From Pigoraptor chileana (taxonomy: Eukaryota; Opisthokonta; Filasterea): a DNA stretch of 27,998 bases. Positions 9,939 to 20,420 of the stretch are shown piece after piece. The stretch spans positions 1 to 27,998 of the forward strand of contig CALSCR010000009.1 of the NCBI GenBank assembly GCA_943704495.1. The letters run 5' to 3'. The translations under genes were made by a program, and so were the position numbers. The notes below the pieces were generated by a model. It was not told where the DNA came from. It did no database searches and saw only the letters and a program-made list of their open reading frames with translations. The stretch's first letter is position 1. Each line of letters opens with the position of its first letter.

Positions 9939-12900
9939 CTATACTGCAGTCGTGTGTGGTTTTGGAGGCAGCATTGGGCGTTTTGCAGGGACTGTGGGCG
10001 TTGCTGTGCCGAGTGAAGCAGCCGTTTCGTTAGCATGAATGCTGGCGTTGGCAGAGGCCGCGCGCGTTGCCGTGATGTGCCCACCGGAAGCATTCTGGTG
10101 GACAGTATGAACAGCACTATGGCCCGCATGTGCAGGGGGCGGATGCAACGCGACAGCCGCAGCGGATGTATCGCCCACCGTGTGCGTGCGCGTCGCATCC
10201 TGCGGGCCGCCCAATCCTGGCGCAGAGTGGGATTCGGCGACAGTGCCCACCTTGAGCGGCTTCGGGGGCACCGGAGGAGGCACGCTCCGCGCGCCCAGGC
10301 TGGACGACCGCGACATGCGAGTCTGCGCCTTCTTCAGCGGAGTGCTTTGGTCGACGGCAAGCATGCGCCCAACAACCGGCGACGGAGACGGCGACGATCC
10401 ATCCGCGGCATCTCTGACTGGCCACCCTGCAGACGCATACGAAGCGGTTACGTGGGGTGGGGGCGTGGGTGTCGATGCGCCCGACGGTGCTGGCGACGGC
10501 GACGGCGACGATTCTGCGTCCCTGTCCGGATACTTGCGCATAGTGACGAGATTGTGCCTTGATTTTCGTCTGCCGGTGATGACGCCCGCAAGGCCCTTGG
10601 ACCACGTCTTCTCCTTGATGACAAAGCGGCTGTCGGACCCCTGTGGGATCGCAGACCCGACACGCACGTCGCCATGTATGCGCGTCGTCTCTGATGCGGG
10701 TGTTTTGTGTTCGTGTGGAGCAGAATCGACAGCAAGCGCGTTCACGTGAGTGCCAAAGATACGACGACAACGTCAAATGTCATGCACATAAAAAATGTGA
10801 AAATGACACACATGACAAACGGATACACTGACACCCACCACCATTGGGATGCATTAAGAGAAGCTTAAGACCATCTGTCGCAACGTCCATATTGTACTTT
10901 TCCAGCGTCAGCAGTATGACATCGAGGCCGGTTGCATCCTGCGGGACAACAAGTGTCTTGTAGTCGCCAGAGTCCTTGTTGAAAAGACTCACGCGCAGCA
11001 CAATGCCATGCGGATCCTGTCGACGCATCAATGACGGTGGGTCATAAGTTAAGCACGTTGTTCTGTTAGATTGCCAATGGTGACGTCAAACGCAGCCAAT
11101 GACAAGTGACTGTCAAAATTCCAGTAATATGCCGACCCGCAATTTCAACCCCGAGTAGCTGCCTTTGGAATTCCGCCCCACACGCCCAATCCCAATAACA
11201 ATATCCATTGTGCATGCATGCGGCCGCACACCTTTTCTTCCGACAGCAGCTGCAGGCGCTGTTGCGTTGGCATGGGCTTCTCGACAGCTGGCTCCGCCTC
11301 GGGAGCGTCGACCGTGCCCAGGAACTGATGCTTCGCAATAAACGCGCGTTTTGAGTTCGGTCGGCTCGCGATAAACTTGCGCAGGCGATCGCGGATGAGT
11401 CCCATGTTCGCAATGATGCTCTCTGGGCTGTCTTCGGGGACGGACATCCCGGGGACGTCCTTTGGTTCGCGCTCCAGAGACAGTCTGCGGCATTATAATG
11501 TATGTGCATTTTGTTTTTGTGCCCAGATGCCAAAGTAACAACAGACACAGTATGGGGAACAAGACAAATAATTAGCGAGGGGGTCAGTTGCAGTGGCACA
11601 TTGACGAGAAAAACATATCAACACTGAACAGCGGCATTGACGAGCACACATTCTTCCTGCCAGCATGTGAGCAGATGCGTGCTGCATGTCACCTGTAGCA
11701 TTCATCCTCAGTTCGCGCGGCTGCAAAGGCGAGAAACTTCTGGAACTCCGCGTTTGGCTCCATGCGGAAAAAGGACGCGGCCTTCTGGTACCACACAATC
11801 GCCTCGATGATCTCAAATTCCTTGCGACGCTTGTCAAAGTTTATGAGCGTCTTGCCGTCGCCAAGAAAGTCGCCGTTGGCAGTGTCGATCATCGTGAGAT
11901 CCGTCAAAAATGTCCCGAGATACGGCAGGCACGGCGGGGACGACGCCGCAAGCACCTCCCTGCTGCGCTTCATGTTCGAGTCCTCCGACATGATCTCGCT
12001 GAGTTCGTCGAATATAATCCGCGCCTCCTTCGGCACGAGCGCCCACGAGCGCTTCAAGCGGTGGACGGGCGTCGACTGGAGTCCAGACAGCACGGCCTTG
12101 AGCGTCGCATAATTGCGTAAGATTCTCGTTTCGTTTGCGATTTCAATGAATCGGGTGATCGAGCGTGCGCGCAGAATGGGCTCTGTGCCGTCGATAATGT
12201 CCGTCATAACAAGCATGCTGATGCGGTTGAACTGCTGGATGCTGGCGCAAATCCCCGGAGCGCGTTCGAGCTTGTCCTTTTTGGACCACCCGCAGCCCAG
12301 ACACTCAAACGGCACAATGCCCCGGAAGCAGGCCGCCTCAACAAGCGTCAGCTGCGCCGCAATGTCCGCCGCCGTCAGCGGACCATCCCACGGACTGCGT
12401 ATTGCGAACCGGTCGCCCTTGGACGGCGTGCGCTTGTGGCCCGTGCCGCCGCCGCCACCCGCGGCCGCTGCGTTCGCAAAGAGGGCAATTGAGGACAGTG
12501 ACTGTGTCTGCCGGTGCATGCTCAGCGGCCGACCAGCTTCCCCCGCACCTGCACCTGGCTTCGGGGCGATTGGCGGAGGGACCGATTTCAGCACACGCTC
12601 CTTGTCCGCAATGAGTCCACGCACCGCCTTTTCAATCTGCCCCGTCGATTGTGTCGGCGGCAGAGCATTGCGCATGGGTCCCTCAATGAATTCGCACACC
12701 TGATGCAGCCGCGCGAGGCCCGACGGACCGGCAAAATCATATGCATACTGTGTCACCCAGATGGTCAACACCGTGAGTATCGACAAGTGCACCGTATCAA
12801 TTGCAGTCGACCCTTCTCCCTCAATTGCAACATCTCCGTCTGCCAGATGGCACGCGGGGTCCAGTGCTTCCACTGCTACCGCAGGATTAGAGAAACGCGC

Positions 12901-13320
12901 GCGCACAAGACTCAGAAGCGTGTCCGGGTCGGTGAACGTGCGATATGTGACCAAGAACACGTTGACATAGTGCGAGTCCGGCGTCGTTGTGGACGGAAGC
13001 AGATTCTGCACAAGCCGGTCAATAGTGGCGCCTTTGACTCGCTTGCGACGCTGCGTCGAGTATGCGAGGTGGCCGACAGACTCGCTCGCGGACGGCGTGA
13101 AGTGCTGAACCCGCTGGAGGATCACGTGATAGACAATATCTGCGTATTCCTCGAGGGGAGCCTTCATTATGGGCACCTGCGGGCAGTCAGCAGACTGCCG
13201 GCGCATCGGGGGGTTCGCATCATTGGCAGATGTGCGCCGCGCCGGTTTGACAGCCTTTGGGCTGGAGGATGGCGGCAGTTCATCGCCAGAATCAGAGTTG
13301 CCCGCTGCGTGGTGCGCCAT
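9939..13320 (-). CDS. RalGDS-like RasGEF with REM, CDC25 and RA domains, 4 exons
   Basis: A guanine-nucleotide exchange factor for a Ras-family GTPase, probably at a membrane. Exons: 13320-11693, 11484-11232, 11016-10839, 10690-9939; all phases close, about 936 aa. REM (RasGEF_N) lies at about 95-235, with VNVFLVTYRTF. The CDC25 domain is at about 316-540, with LTLVEAACFRGIVPFECLG, RLKRSW, PYLGTFLTDL and NFDKRRKEFE, close to RalGDS/Rgl. An RA fold (GIVLRVSLFNKDSG to SRFVIKEK) follows at about 628-712, as in RalGDS. The tail is low-complexity with SH3-ligand-like prolines (PPPVPPKPLK, LPPKP) and ends TTAV, a possible class I PDZ ligand. Start is the MAHHAAGN Met; the frame runs 24 codons further up through CA repeats and is less likely coding. 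Ral, Rap or Ras as substrate cannot be decided here. Confidence 0.92.
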
Positions 13321-13616
13321 TGCAGACGGTGTTGCGTGTTTGCGTGTGTGAGTGTGTGTGTGCGCGCATTGTGTACATGTTTCGTGGGGCATTGAAGATT
13401 TTAGTTTGTGTGGGTTAGTGTGTGTTTTTCGTTGCTCATCCGCAATATACTATTATCAGGAGAATCTGTGCCTCAAAAACAGAAAGGATAGAGACAGCAG
13501 TGCATTATGTGTGACGGGCAGTTTTTTAGAGCGCCAGGGCACACAGAGTGTTGTGTGTGTGAGGGAGGAGAGTTCGTGATGGAAGAGACAGAAACATGCT
13601 TGTTGATAATGGGCCA

Positions 13617-14128
13617 TTACCCGACATACTGACACCCTGCATTACACAAAAGAGGGCAGGTGATGGGACACTTACCAGTGTTGAAGGCAGTCAAGCGAAG
13701 GAGTCCGGCGGACAATCGCTTTGTCACGCGCGGCGGCCCATCTGCGGCATGAGGAAAACGCACGGTGAGAACCATCAATGCATCTCAGCGCCCAGATATA
13801 AACCGCGCCAAATAAATCATATGGCAATACCAGCAAGTAACTGGACAAATACTCCCATGACGTTGCAGCGTGTGCTCTGATACCAAGATGCGATTGGCCG
13901 CACATTGAATTGCGAGCAAAAAAACATAAACCAGCCAATAGAGACCAACAGAATACAACACACGGACTTACCAATAAGCCGCTTCGAATCGTCCGCCATC
14001 TGCACATGTATTTTGTACGGAGAGAGTGCTGATGAATCGGCCGGGTAGCACAGATGGATATGCTGTAACCACGTCTCGCTGTGGGTCACGTGCGACGGAT
14101 GTTCGCGCACAGGGCGCTTAACCCATTG
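13617..14128 (-). other. Possible upstream exons (RasGEF leader or short separate gene)
   Basis: Minus-strand pieces at 14128-13972, 13741-13676 and from 13636 are bounded by perfect GTAAGT donors and CAG acceptors, and one frame runs through all three to a stop at 13617. The first ATG in that frame gives a protein starting MADDSKRLIDGPPRV, about 37 aa; before it the frame stays open for 42 codons without a Met. The second intron would be only 39 nt, a multiple of three, so retaining it also keeps frame. A TATA box lies just upstream (14236-14229). I do not recognise the peptide. The likeliest readings are 5' leader exons of the RasGEF with an upstream ORF, or a short separate gene. Confidence 0.35.
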
Positions 14129-14651
14129 CTGTATTCATACGTTCACTGAAACGGCTTTACGACGCACACGTGCGTGAGTAATGGAGTCGAACAAACCGCC
14201 GGGATGCAATACGCGACGACCGTATGCGCTTTTATAAACGCATTCAACTGATAGACAGCGAAAGCGCCGACAACAGCAGAAACAGCACCGAAAAAAGATC
14301 CTCACTGGGCGACCGTCTTCAACACAGGTGCACACACGTCACTCTGTTTAAGCTGTGTGTGTTGTGCGAGTGTTACATGTATGTTGGTGTGTCTGTATGT
14401 CGAGCAGTTGATTTATTAGGGTGCGGAGATAACGGAAGCACTAGACTTGCGACAGTCCCGTCAGTCTGTGCAGTCATGACACTCGCCAAAACAGAGGGGT
14501 ATCCATTGTTCCTATCCGCGTTTGCATCCGGGGTGTTATATACTGCATACGGGGCAGTGAGGTCCTTTGAGTGTGTGCCGCTAACTGCCTTTAGATTACG
14601 ATACTCTGAGCCTGATTCAGTTTAAAACAGATTCAGAAACAAGTTCCAACA
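14129..14651. promoter_or_regulatory. Shared upstream region of RasGEF-side exons and TM2D3
   Basis: About 520 bp between divergent transcripts. It contains a minus-strand TATA box at 14229-14236, a CACGTG near 14168, a GT-rich segment around 14340-14400, and a TTATATA element near 14538 that could serve TM2D3. A 49-codon plus-strand ORF (from an ATG near 14476 to 14625) has no recognisable content. Confidence 0.4.
14229..14236 (-). promoter_or_regulatory. TATA box, minus strand
   Basis: TATAAAAG reads on the minus strand, about 100 nt upstream of the first possible exon at 14128. It fits the core promoter of the minus-strand transcript (RasGEF leader or the small gene). Motif match only. 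Confidence 0.5.
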
Positions 14652-16137
14652 ATGTTTGCGATAAAAATGAGACCATGGTCCCAGCGACGTGCCGCTGCAC
14701 GCATATGCAGTGCATCTGGCATGATTGCCATTGTCTGCTGCGGCATTATTATTTCGCTCTCCATGGCGGTCACAGCAACGACCGGCCGCATTGAAGAGGG
14801 TCCGCCAAAGTTGCTCTCCAAATACAGTATTGTCGGGTCAAAAATGTTCAGCGGAGATAACAGGTGAATGGGACTGCCTTTGTTCGAATCAATGCAATGC
14901 GAATCTTCTGTTTCAGTTTCTCATTTGATGGTTGCTTGTTTTCGGATGATGCTTTCATATTGTTTACTGTGCAGTGTCGTGGGAGGACGCGCTTTCAAGA
15001 TTGTGCAGCCGGTGGGTGCGAAAATAGGACATGCAGGCTTCATTCGCATGGCACTGCACACATCTACCTCTATGGGCACTTCCGACAGTGATTACATTGC
15101 GTTGTTCTGCGTTCTACGGAAGGTTGTTTCACTCATCCGCCTCCACGTCCACTCCAATTCGGACCACACCAATTAGTGTCCAGCCGTGTCTTCGTGCGCA
15201 CTCCTTGGGGGCGCGTGCTTGTCGTGCACTTTCCCGAACGATTGCACCTACGGCCTTGAATCGACTGCAAACTGCACTGTTCTTGCGGATATTGCGTGCG
15301 TGGTGGGTAGGAAAACACACACACGGAGGCATGGCCTCGTCGTTCCCTCAACTGCAAATGATCAGCTGCCATGAACCAGCATTAACGGCCTTTCTAAGAT
15401 CAATCTCATGCTGAAACGTGCACATGTTTGATCTCCTGCGAATCGCAGGGAGAGCGCAACTTTTCGCGTCAGTTTGTGTGTATGTACTGCTATCAACTAC
15501 CCGCCGACAGCACCCGTTGCATACCAAGGTTCGACTGTGATGTGCGCAGAGCAAACGGGCAATACTACGAGACAAACTGCACAGCCGATCCGACGCCAAT
15601 CTGCATGGGTATGTCTGATTCCACTTTTACAAATAGGACGGGATCGGTTGCGCTGGTGTAATGTCTTTGACGTCTGTCTGGCGCCGATTACGGAATTCAT
15701 GGTGTGCAAAGGGACAGGCACACATGAGACTGATTGATCCCATCTGCCATTCACTGCCACCCACTATCAATGATCAGGGCGAAGAACCTTCCGCAAGAAT
15801 GTGCGCTGCAACTGGACGTCGGGTAAAAAGTGGTCGACGGCCCTTGCACTCAGGTATGTCTCGCGATGAATCAAGTGGTGTGATGCCATACCAAGCCACA
15901 TTCCGACAGAACTAACTTCCCGAACGAATTGTGCATCGCACACCGTTGCACGTTTTGTCTTCACGCAGTATCACTCTCGGTGGCTTTGGGGTCGACCGCA
16001 TGTACCTTGGTTACTATGGCTGGGGAGTGTTCAAGCTGCTGTCGTTCGGGGGACTGGGTGTCTGGACTTTGGTCGATGCCATATTGATTGGCACCGGCTA
16101 CCTCACACCCGCCGATGGCAGCGTCTACATATTCTAA
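14652..16137 (+). CDS. TM2D3: TM2 domain-containing protein 3 (almondex homologue), 6 exons
   Basis: A two-pass membrane protein of the TM2D family; in animals TM2D3/almondex is linked to Notch signalling. Exons: 14652-14863, 14975-15011, 15177-15302, 15449-15608, 15778-15853, 15969-16137; about 259 aa (human 247). A hydrophobic signal segment lies at about 23-42. A Cys-rich lumenal part follows, with CTFPNDCTYG, YCYQLPADSTRC and several N-glycosylation sites (NCT, NFS, NWT). Then come CNWTSGKKWSTALAL and the TM2 domain (ITLGGFGVDRMYLG to TPADGSVYIF). CNWTxGxKWSTALALSITLGG marks it as TM2D3 rather than TM2D1/2. The inter-helix DRF motif reads DRM here. Exon 2 is the least certain. Its stop lies 211 bp from the facing NPL4 stop. 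Confidence 0.93.
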
Positions 16138-16253
16138 AGGAAGGTCGCGCCGTTCGATTCGATGTATACATGTGCACTGAAACACTCGCTGCTGGCCAGC
16201 GAGATTATCGCCAAACGAATGAACAAAAGCAATAACTATCTTTTTTCTGGCCT

Positions 16254-16259
16254 TTTATT
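16254..16259 (-). terminator. Poly(A) signal candidate for NPL4
   Basis: AATAAA on the minus strand, 90 nt past the NPL4 stop codon. Position and exact match make it the likely cleavage signal. It lies within the 211-bp gap to the facing TM2D3 gene. Confidence 0.6.
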
Positions 16260-16348
16260 ATCGGGCTGACTTCAGTGTGCCTGCGCATGGGGCACACAGC
16301 AAGCCTCCCACGGAACGACAAGCCCAGCTGGCGAATATGTGGGCGCTT

Positions 16349-19300
16349 TCAGCTGGGCAAACCGCACATCTCGCACGCATCACGCGAGGTAATGTTGATG
16401 TACGTGCAGTGCTGGCAGGCCCACGGACCACTTGCCACGGGCGCCGCCACCGATGGCGCGGGTGCAAAAGATCTCCCACCGGTGGTGGGGGGGTCCGTCG
16501 ACCGCGTTGAGTTCGCGAGTCCCTCAACGGCTTTCCACGAGGGAAGGAGTCGGAAGGCGTTTGCAGCACTTCCATCGCGCCGGAGAATCGCATCGTACAG
16601 GCGCGGCAAATCCGCCTGCAAACACACACACACACACACACAATAACACACATCATTACGGCCGATTAGAAAAATATGGTAAAGAAATTGTGGATGCAGA
16701 AGTGTGGCCAAAAAGGGAACACGTGACAAAAGAGTCGTGATTCACAAACACACCATGACATGGGCGAATTGCGGATTTGAGACGAAGTGGACGAGCAGAT
16801 GGAAGTCCGACACCAGCGCGAGGAACATGGTGTTCTGGCGGAGATGGTCGCGGAGGCGGGCCATGTCCTGATTCTCCCGAATCGCAAGCCTGTTTTCGAT
16901 TGTAAACGGGCTTGGGGCGAGATCAAACATTGGCGAGGGTTCGTGCGGTGCGCCAGAGGCAACCTGAGTCGCGCGTGCACACGTGCAAGCAGGTCAGACG
17001 CATGAAATTGTGAGAATCAAGAGCAAGAGAGAACATAGCATAGTCGCCATGCTCATAGTGCACCACAGATGACATCTTCACACTCACGCTGACGATCAGG
17101 TAGTCAAGCGGAAACGTGGGTTTCGCCGCCACAGTCACATCGCTCCCATATTCGTTCTTGTACGAATACATCACATCCGGGACATAGAGCGTCGGGGTGG
17201 ATGCCTTGATGCGCCCGAGGCTGAGGTCCTTGCGCGACGGCAGCAGATATCCGGCGCGCGTCAGGGCCATGCACTGATTTGACACCTGATACGCCTCAAT
17301 TCCAACGCCTCCGTCCGCGTGGCCAGAGACAATCACCGACACAAATTTAGAGCCAAACTTGCCCGTCCGCGACAGTGCGCATGCGTTGGGATACTTCGTC
17401 TGCAAATCGCCCGCCATGATGCATTCGGCCGACGTAAGAAAGTACGATTCGCCATGGCGCTTGTACCGCACCTTACCTTGTCCCGTGCCGTCGTCTTCCA
17501 AATCAGTGATAATCCAGCCCACCTGCCGGCATGCATTTGCCACGCGTTGTCACACACCCAGGAGCAGGGAGGGGTGCGAGAGAGTAAGTATCTACAATTA
17601 AGATGAAGCTGGGAAGATCAAAGACGCCTAATACAGCATGCGGTACACAATAGGACGCACCCTTCTGAGACCGAGTGCAGCCGCCATTTGGTCCACAGCC
17701 TCCTCATTTGGGTCGGCAAGCAGCTCGAGGCTGTCTGCACGCGTATCCTGCGGAGGCTCATAGATGGCCATCACCATCGCTTTAATTCCCAGGGGCACGT
17801 CTGCGTGCGGTGCATATTTGCCATACAGATATCCGAGTCGCTGGTGGCCGCCGCTCTGCCGCCAGTATTGTATGAAACGATCCACAATACGCGGGCTCTC
17901 AAACTCAATAAAGTCGACGTGACGGTACACCTGCACATGGCCAAGAGGCGAGCAGTTTAGCAGGAAAGACAAAATGACACAGACGTTGATAAACATGTAA
18001 TAAAAAAATTGACTTAATATGCAGTGAGTAAGCGGGTGTGGAGAGAGCCCCACCTGGCGGTTCAGCGTTACGGCACCCGGCTGGCACTTTGAGCAGATGC
18101 CCTCCGGCCACGGGGCGTGCCCCTTGCAGCCCTGCTTAACGCCGTAGTCAAGATCCTCCAGCAGCGCAAACTTGCCCTTGTCGACGCCACCGAATAGCTT
18201 GCGCAGATACGAGTGGAAGCTCATGTGTTTGATGCCCTGCGACTCGAGGTATTTGCCATCGTACGGCTGAAACAGAGACGATGACCCGAATGAATGTTTT
18301 GTCCATGTTGCTGTGCGAATTCACAAACCGTGTGGTTGCGGGTGGGTACATGCGATTAGTTGTGATTTAAAATTGCTCACCTCAAGTGGCGCACAATAAT
18401 CGCACATTCCATTCGCCCCGTGCTTGCAGCTGAAAGAGAAATTCGATTAAAGAGCAAGAGATAGCATTAAATATAACTCAATCACCAGTAAGACCAAGAG
18501 ACGTGTGGCAACACACTTTCATTGTCAATGGAGAGAACGTGTGTGCGGGTGTGTGTGTGTATATGTATCGGGTGACGTGTGTAAGGGGTGTGTGTGTGTG
18601 TGTGTGTATGTGCATATGAGTGTGTATGGTGTATGATGTTTGTGCGTGTAGGGCGTGTGTGTATGGGGTATGCGTGCGTAAACCAGTGACCCACAAATGC
18701 GCGTCTTTCCCACGACGAATAGTCCCGTCCAACTTTTGCAACTGCTTATCGACATCGTCCTCCACAACAGTCTTCTCCTCTCCGAGTGATGCCGCCGATG
18801 CGGAACCGTTAGCTCGCGCTGCCGTCTCGAGAAATAGCATGTCGCCGTGCCTACAAATGAAGCACAGCCTCGTCCAGTCAGCTTCAACTTCAACAAATAC
18901 GCAAAGGAACATAATAGCAATGGCGTGGCACCAGTTCGAAATACGCGCCACTTTCAAAACACAAAATTCCTTTTCACCCACTTTATGTTGAGCGCAACCA
19001 GCTTTTCTGCTCTTGGGCACGCATTAACCACATCCTCGCCATTCGGTTTCACAGACAATCGCCACTGATCCTCCGGAATACCGAACGAGGTCGCGACCTA
19101 TTTGGCGCAAGCAGCATACAGATAACGAACGATAATGTTTCAGTGAGCGTACAAAGATGGCTTCAGAGAATCATGGTCGTCCACTGTGCACGAATACTGT
19201 CGAGAGCAGTGCGGCGGGGGAATCACCTTTGCCAACAGTGCGCCCACATTCGCATCATTTGGCACTTCAACCCGCTCAGTCTTCTCACGGGAGCGGATAC

Positions 19301-19404
19301 GCAGCAGCGTCTGTACAAAGCAAAAGTGAAAACGATTAACGGTTAGTGGTATGCATAGAAACACAGTAACACACTCCATTTCAATGTTGGGATGAACATA
19401 CCAT
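16349..19404 (-). CDS. NPLOC4: NPL4 (NPLOC4), ubiquitin cofactor of Cdc48/p97, 10 exons
   Basis: NPL4 pairs with Ufd1 to bring polyubiquitinated proteins to Cdc48/p97 for unfolding. Exons: 19404-19402, 19310-19227, 19097-18982, 18850-18695, 18429-18381, 18266-18054, 17930-17661, 17522-17088, 16963-16754, 16615-16349; every phase closes, about 600 aa (human 608). An N-terminal UBX-like fold (MTLLRIRSREK to KHGDMLFL) covers about 1-82. The zf-NPL4 region has CKHGANGMCDYC and CKGHAPWPEGICSKCQP. The inactive MPN-like body includes GYLYGKYAPHADVPLGIKA, YEPPQ, YQVSNQCMAL and VSDFHLL. A C-terminal NZF finger (WACQHCTYIN, CEMC; Cys at about 579, 582, 593, 596) is present, which animal NPL4 has and budding yeast lacks. 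The start codon is alone in exon 1. Confidence 0.96.
18539..18660. repeat. GT-rich repeat block in NPL4 intron 4
   Basis: An interrupted GT/GTAT repeat block of about 120 bp lies inside the 265-nt intron 4 of NPL4 (18694-18430). On the coding strand it reads CA. Open frames across it are repeat translations. Confidence 0.85.
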
Positions 19405-20420
19405 GATCACGTTCTCCACTCGAAGTCAAAAGTCAATATTAAGCTATTTAGGTTTACAAGAGTCAGAAATTCAATGTCCAGCTAGGTAGAAAGAGTTGCG
19501 CCAGTAAAAAAGATTCAGTGGCGAGCGAAATGTGATCGGCTCAGTGTGGAACAACAGTTCTCGGCCTCCAACCATCAGTCGCAGATTTGATGACGGAACG
19601 AGGGGTTGACCGCCAAAACCAATCCACTTGGTGTCATACGGGAGTTCTTTTGAATAGCGACTCATATCCGGGGTAGGCCTCCGTTTTAAGCATGGTCACG
19701 TGATATAATTCCCACGGGTCCCTTCCCAATCGGGCAGTTGGACCGGATCTGGCTGGCGGGTCAAGGCTTGCCCTCCGCGTGCGTGCATCGAGCACAGATG
19801 CAAAGAGTGCATTGTTTATTTTGCGCAATCTTACGCTATAGAAGGAGCTTTCGGCTAACAATTCCGACGGTCGCCGCCGACCGCCACCCGCCTCTACACC
19901 GTTCACGCCGGCCCCTACCGAGTAGCCTTGCGCCGCGGCGCGCCTGACTGCCGAAAATACACACAGAGAAAATCCGGACGTTTATCGGAAATTATTGCAC
20001 AACCCTTTGAGTTCGCCATATCGCTATTAATAACTGTGAGTGCCGGCTGAGTCTGTCGCTGCGCAGGGCCGAGACCCTGACACGGGTCCGAACCCGTTCG
20101 CACCGCTCGGCAGGCCCGGGGCGGCATCCACTACAGTGCTTGCATCGCAGACCCTGGCCAGTTATTGCCCCGTTGATTCGCGTCTGCACGCTAACAAAAC
20201 TATACACGTTTTCTTATACGGCTGCAATTTCACGAATCGTGTGACCGGCCCTTCATCAACGGCTCCTTGCATCACTCGGAGTGGTCGCACATCAGTACTC
20301 GGCTTCCGACGCCAATCAACGGCGCCGACAGGAACCACGAGGCGCTCCAGCGCTTCCTTCAACTCTGCTTCGGAAGTCGCGGGCGCACAACAAACCCAAC
20401 TGCGACATCCGCGCGGCACA
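19405..20420. other. Divergent intergenic region NPL4 / glycosyltransferase
   Basis: About 1 kb between divergent start codons. It holds the 64-codon minus ORF listed separately, a CACGTG near 19698-19703, and a GC-rich plus-strand frame open from 20040 that runs in frame into the glycosyltransferase Met at 20421. There is an in-frame stop just before 20040 and no ATG in the extension, so it is read as leader unless an unseen upstream exon splices into it, for example at the CAG near 20066. No RNA gene or repeat was seen. Confidence 0.45.
19471..19665 (-). CDS. Possible 64-aa ORF upstream of NPL4
   Basis: A true ATG-to-TGA frame of 64 codons, starting MSRYSKELPYDTKWIGFGGQ and rich in aromatic residues near its end (NLFYWRNSFYLAGH). 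It ends 66 nt upstream of the NPL4 start on the same strand. It could be a small protein, an upstream ORF in a long NPL4 leader, or chance. I do not recognise it. An overlapping frame (…WELYHVTMLKTEAYPGYE…) is also open, which lowers confidence in either. Confidence 0.25.
   Translation of the reverse strand: MSRYSKELPYDTKWIGFGGQPLVPSSNLRLMVGGRELLFHTEPITFRSPLNLFYWRNSFYLAGH

Noticed and set aside
10035-10776. Several long open frames on both strands
   Set aside because: They overlap the GC-rich, proline-coding last exon of the RasGEF; only the frame that joins the RA domain in phase is supported.
12514-13395. 293-codon plus-strand open frame
   Set aside because: It is a shadow of the RasGEF CDC25/REM exon on the other strand, and the minus-strand protein has clear domains.
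14476-14625. 49-codon plus-strand ORF starting MTLAKTEGYPLF
   Set aside because: It is short, has no known match, and lies in the presumed TM2D3 promoter region; there is no splice or codon support.
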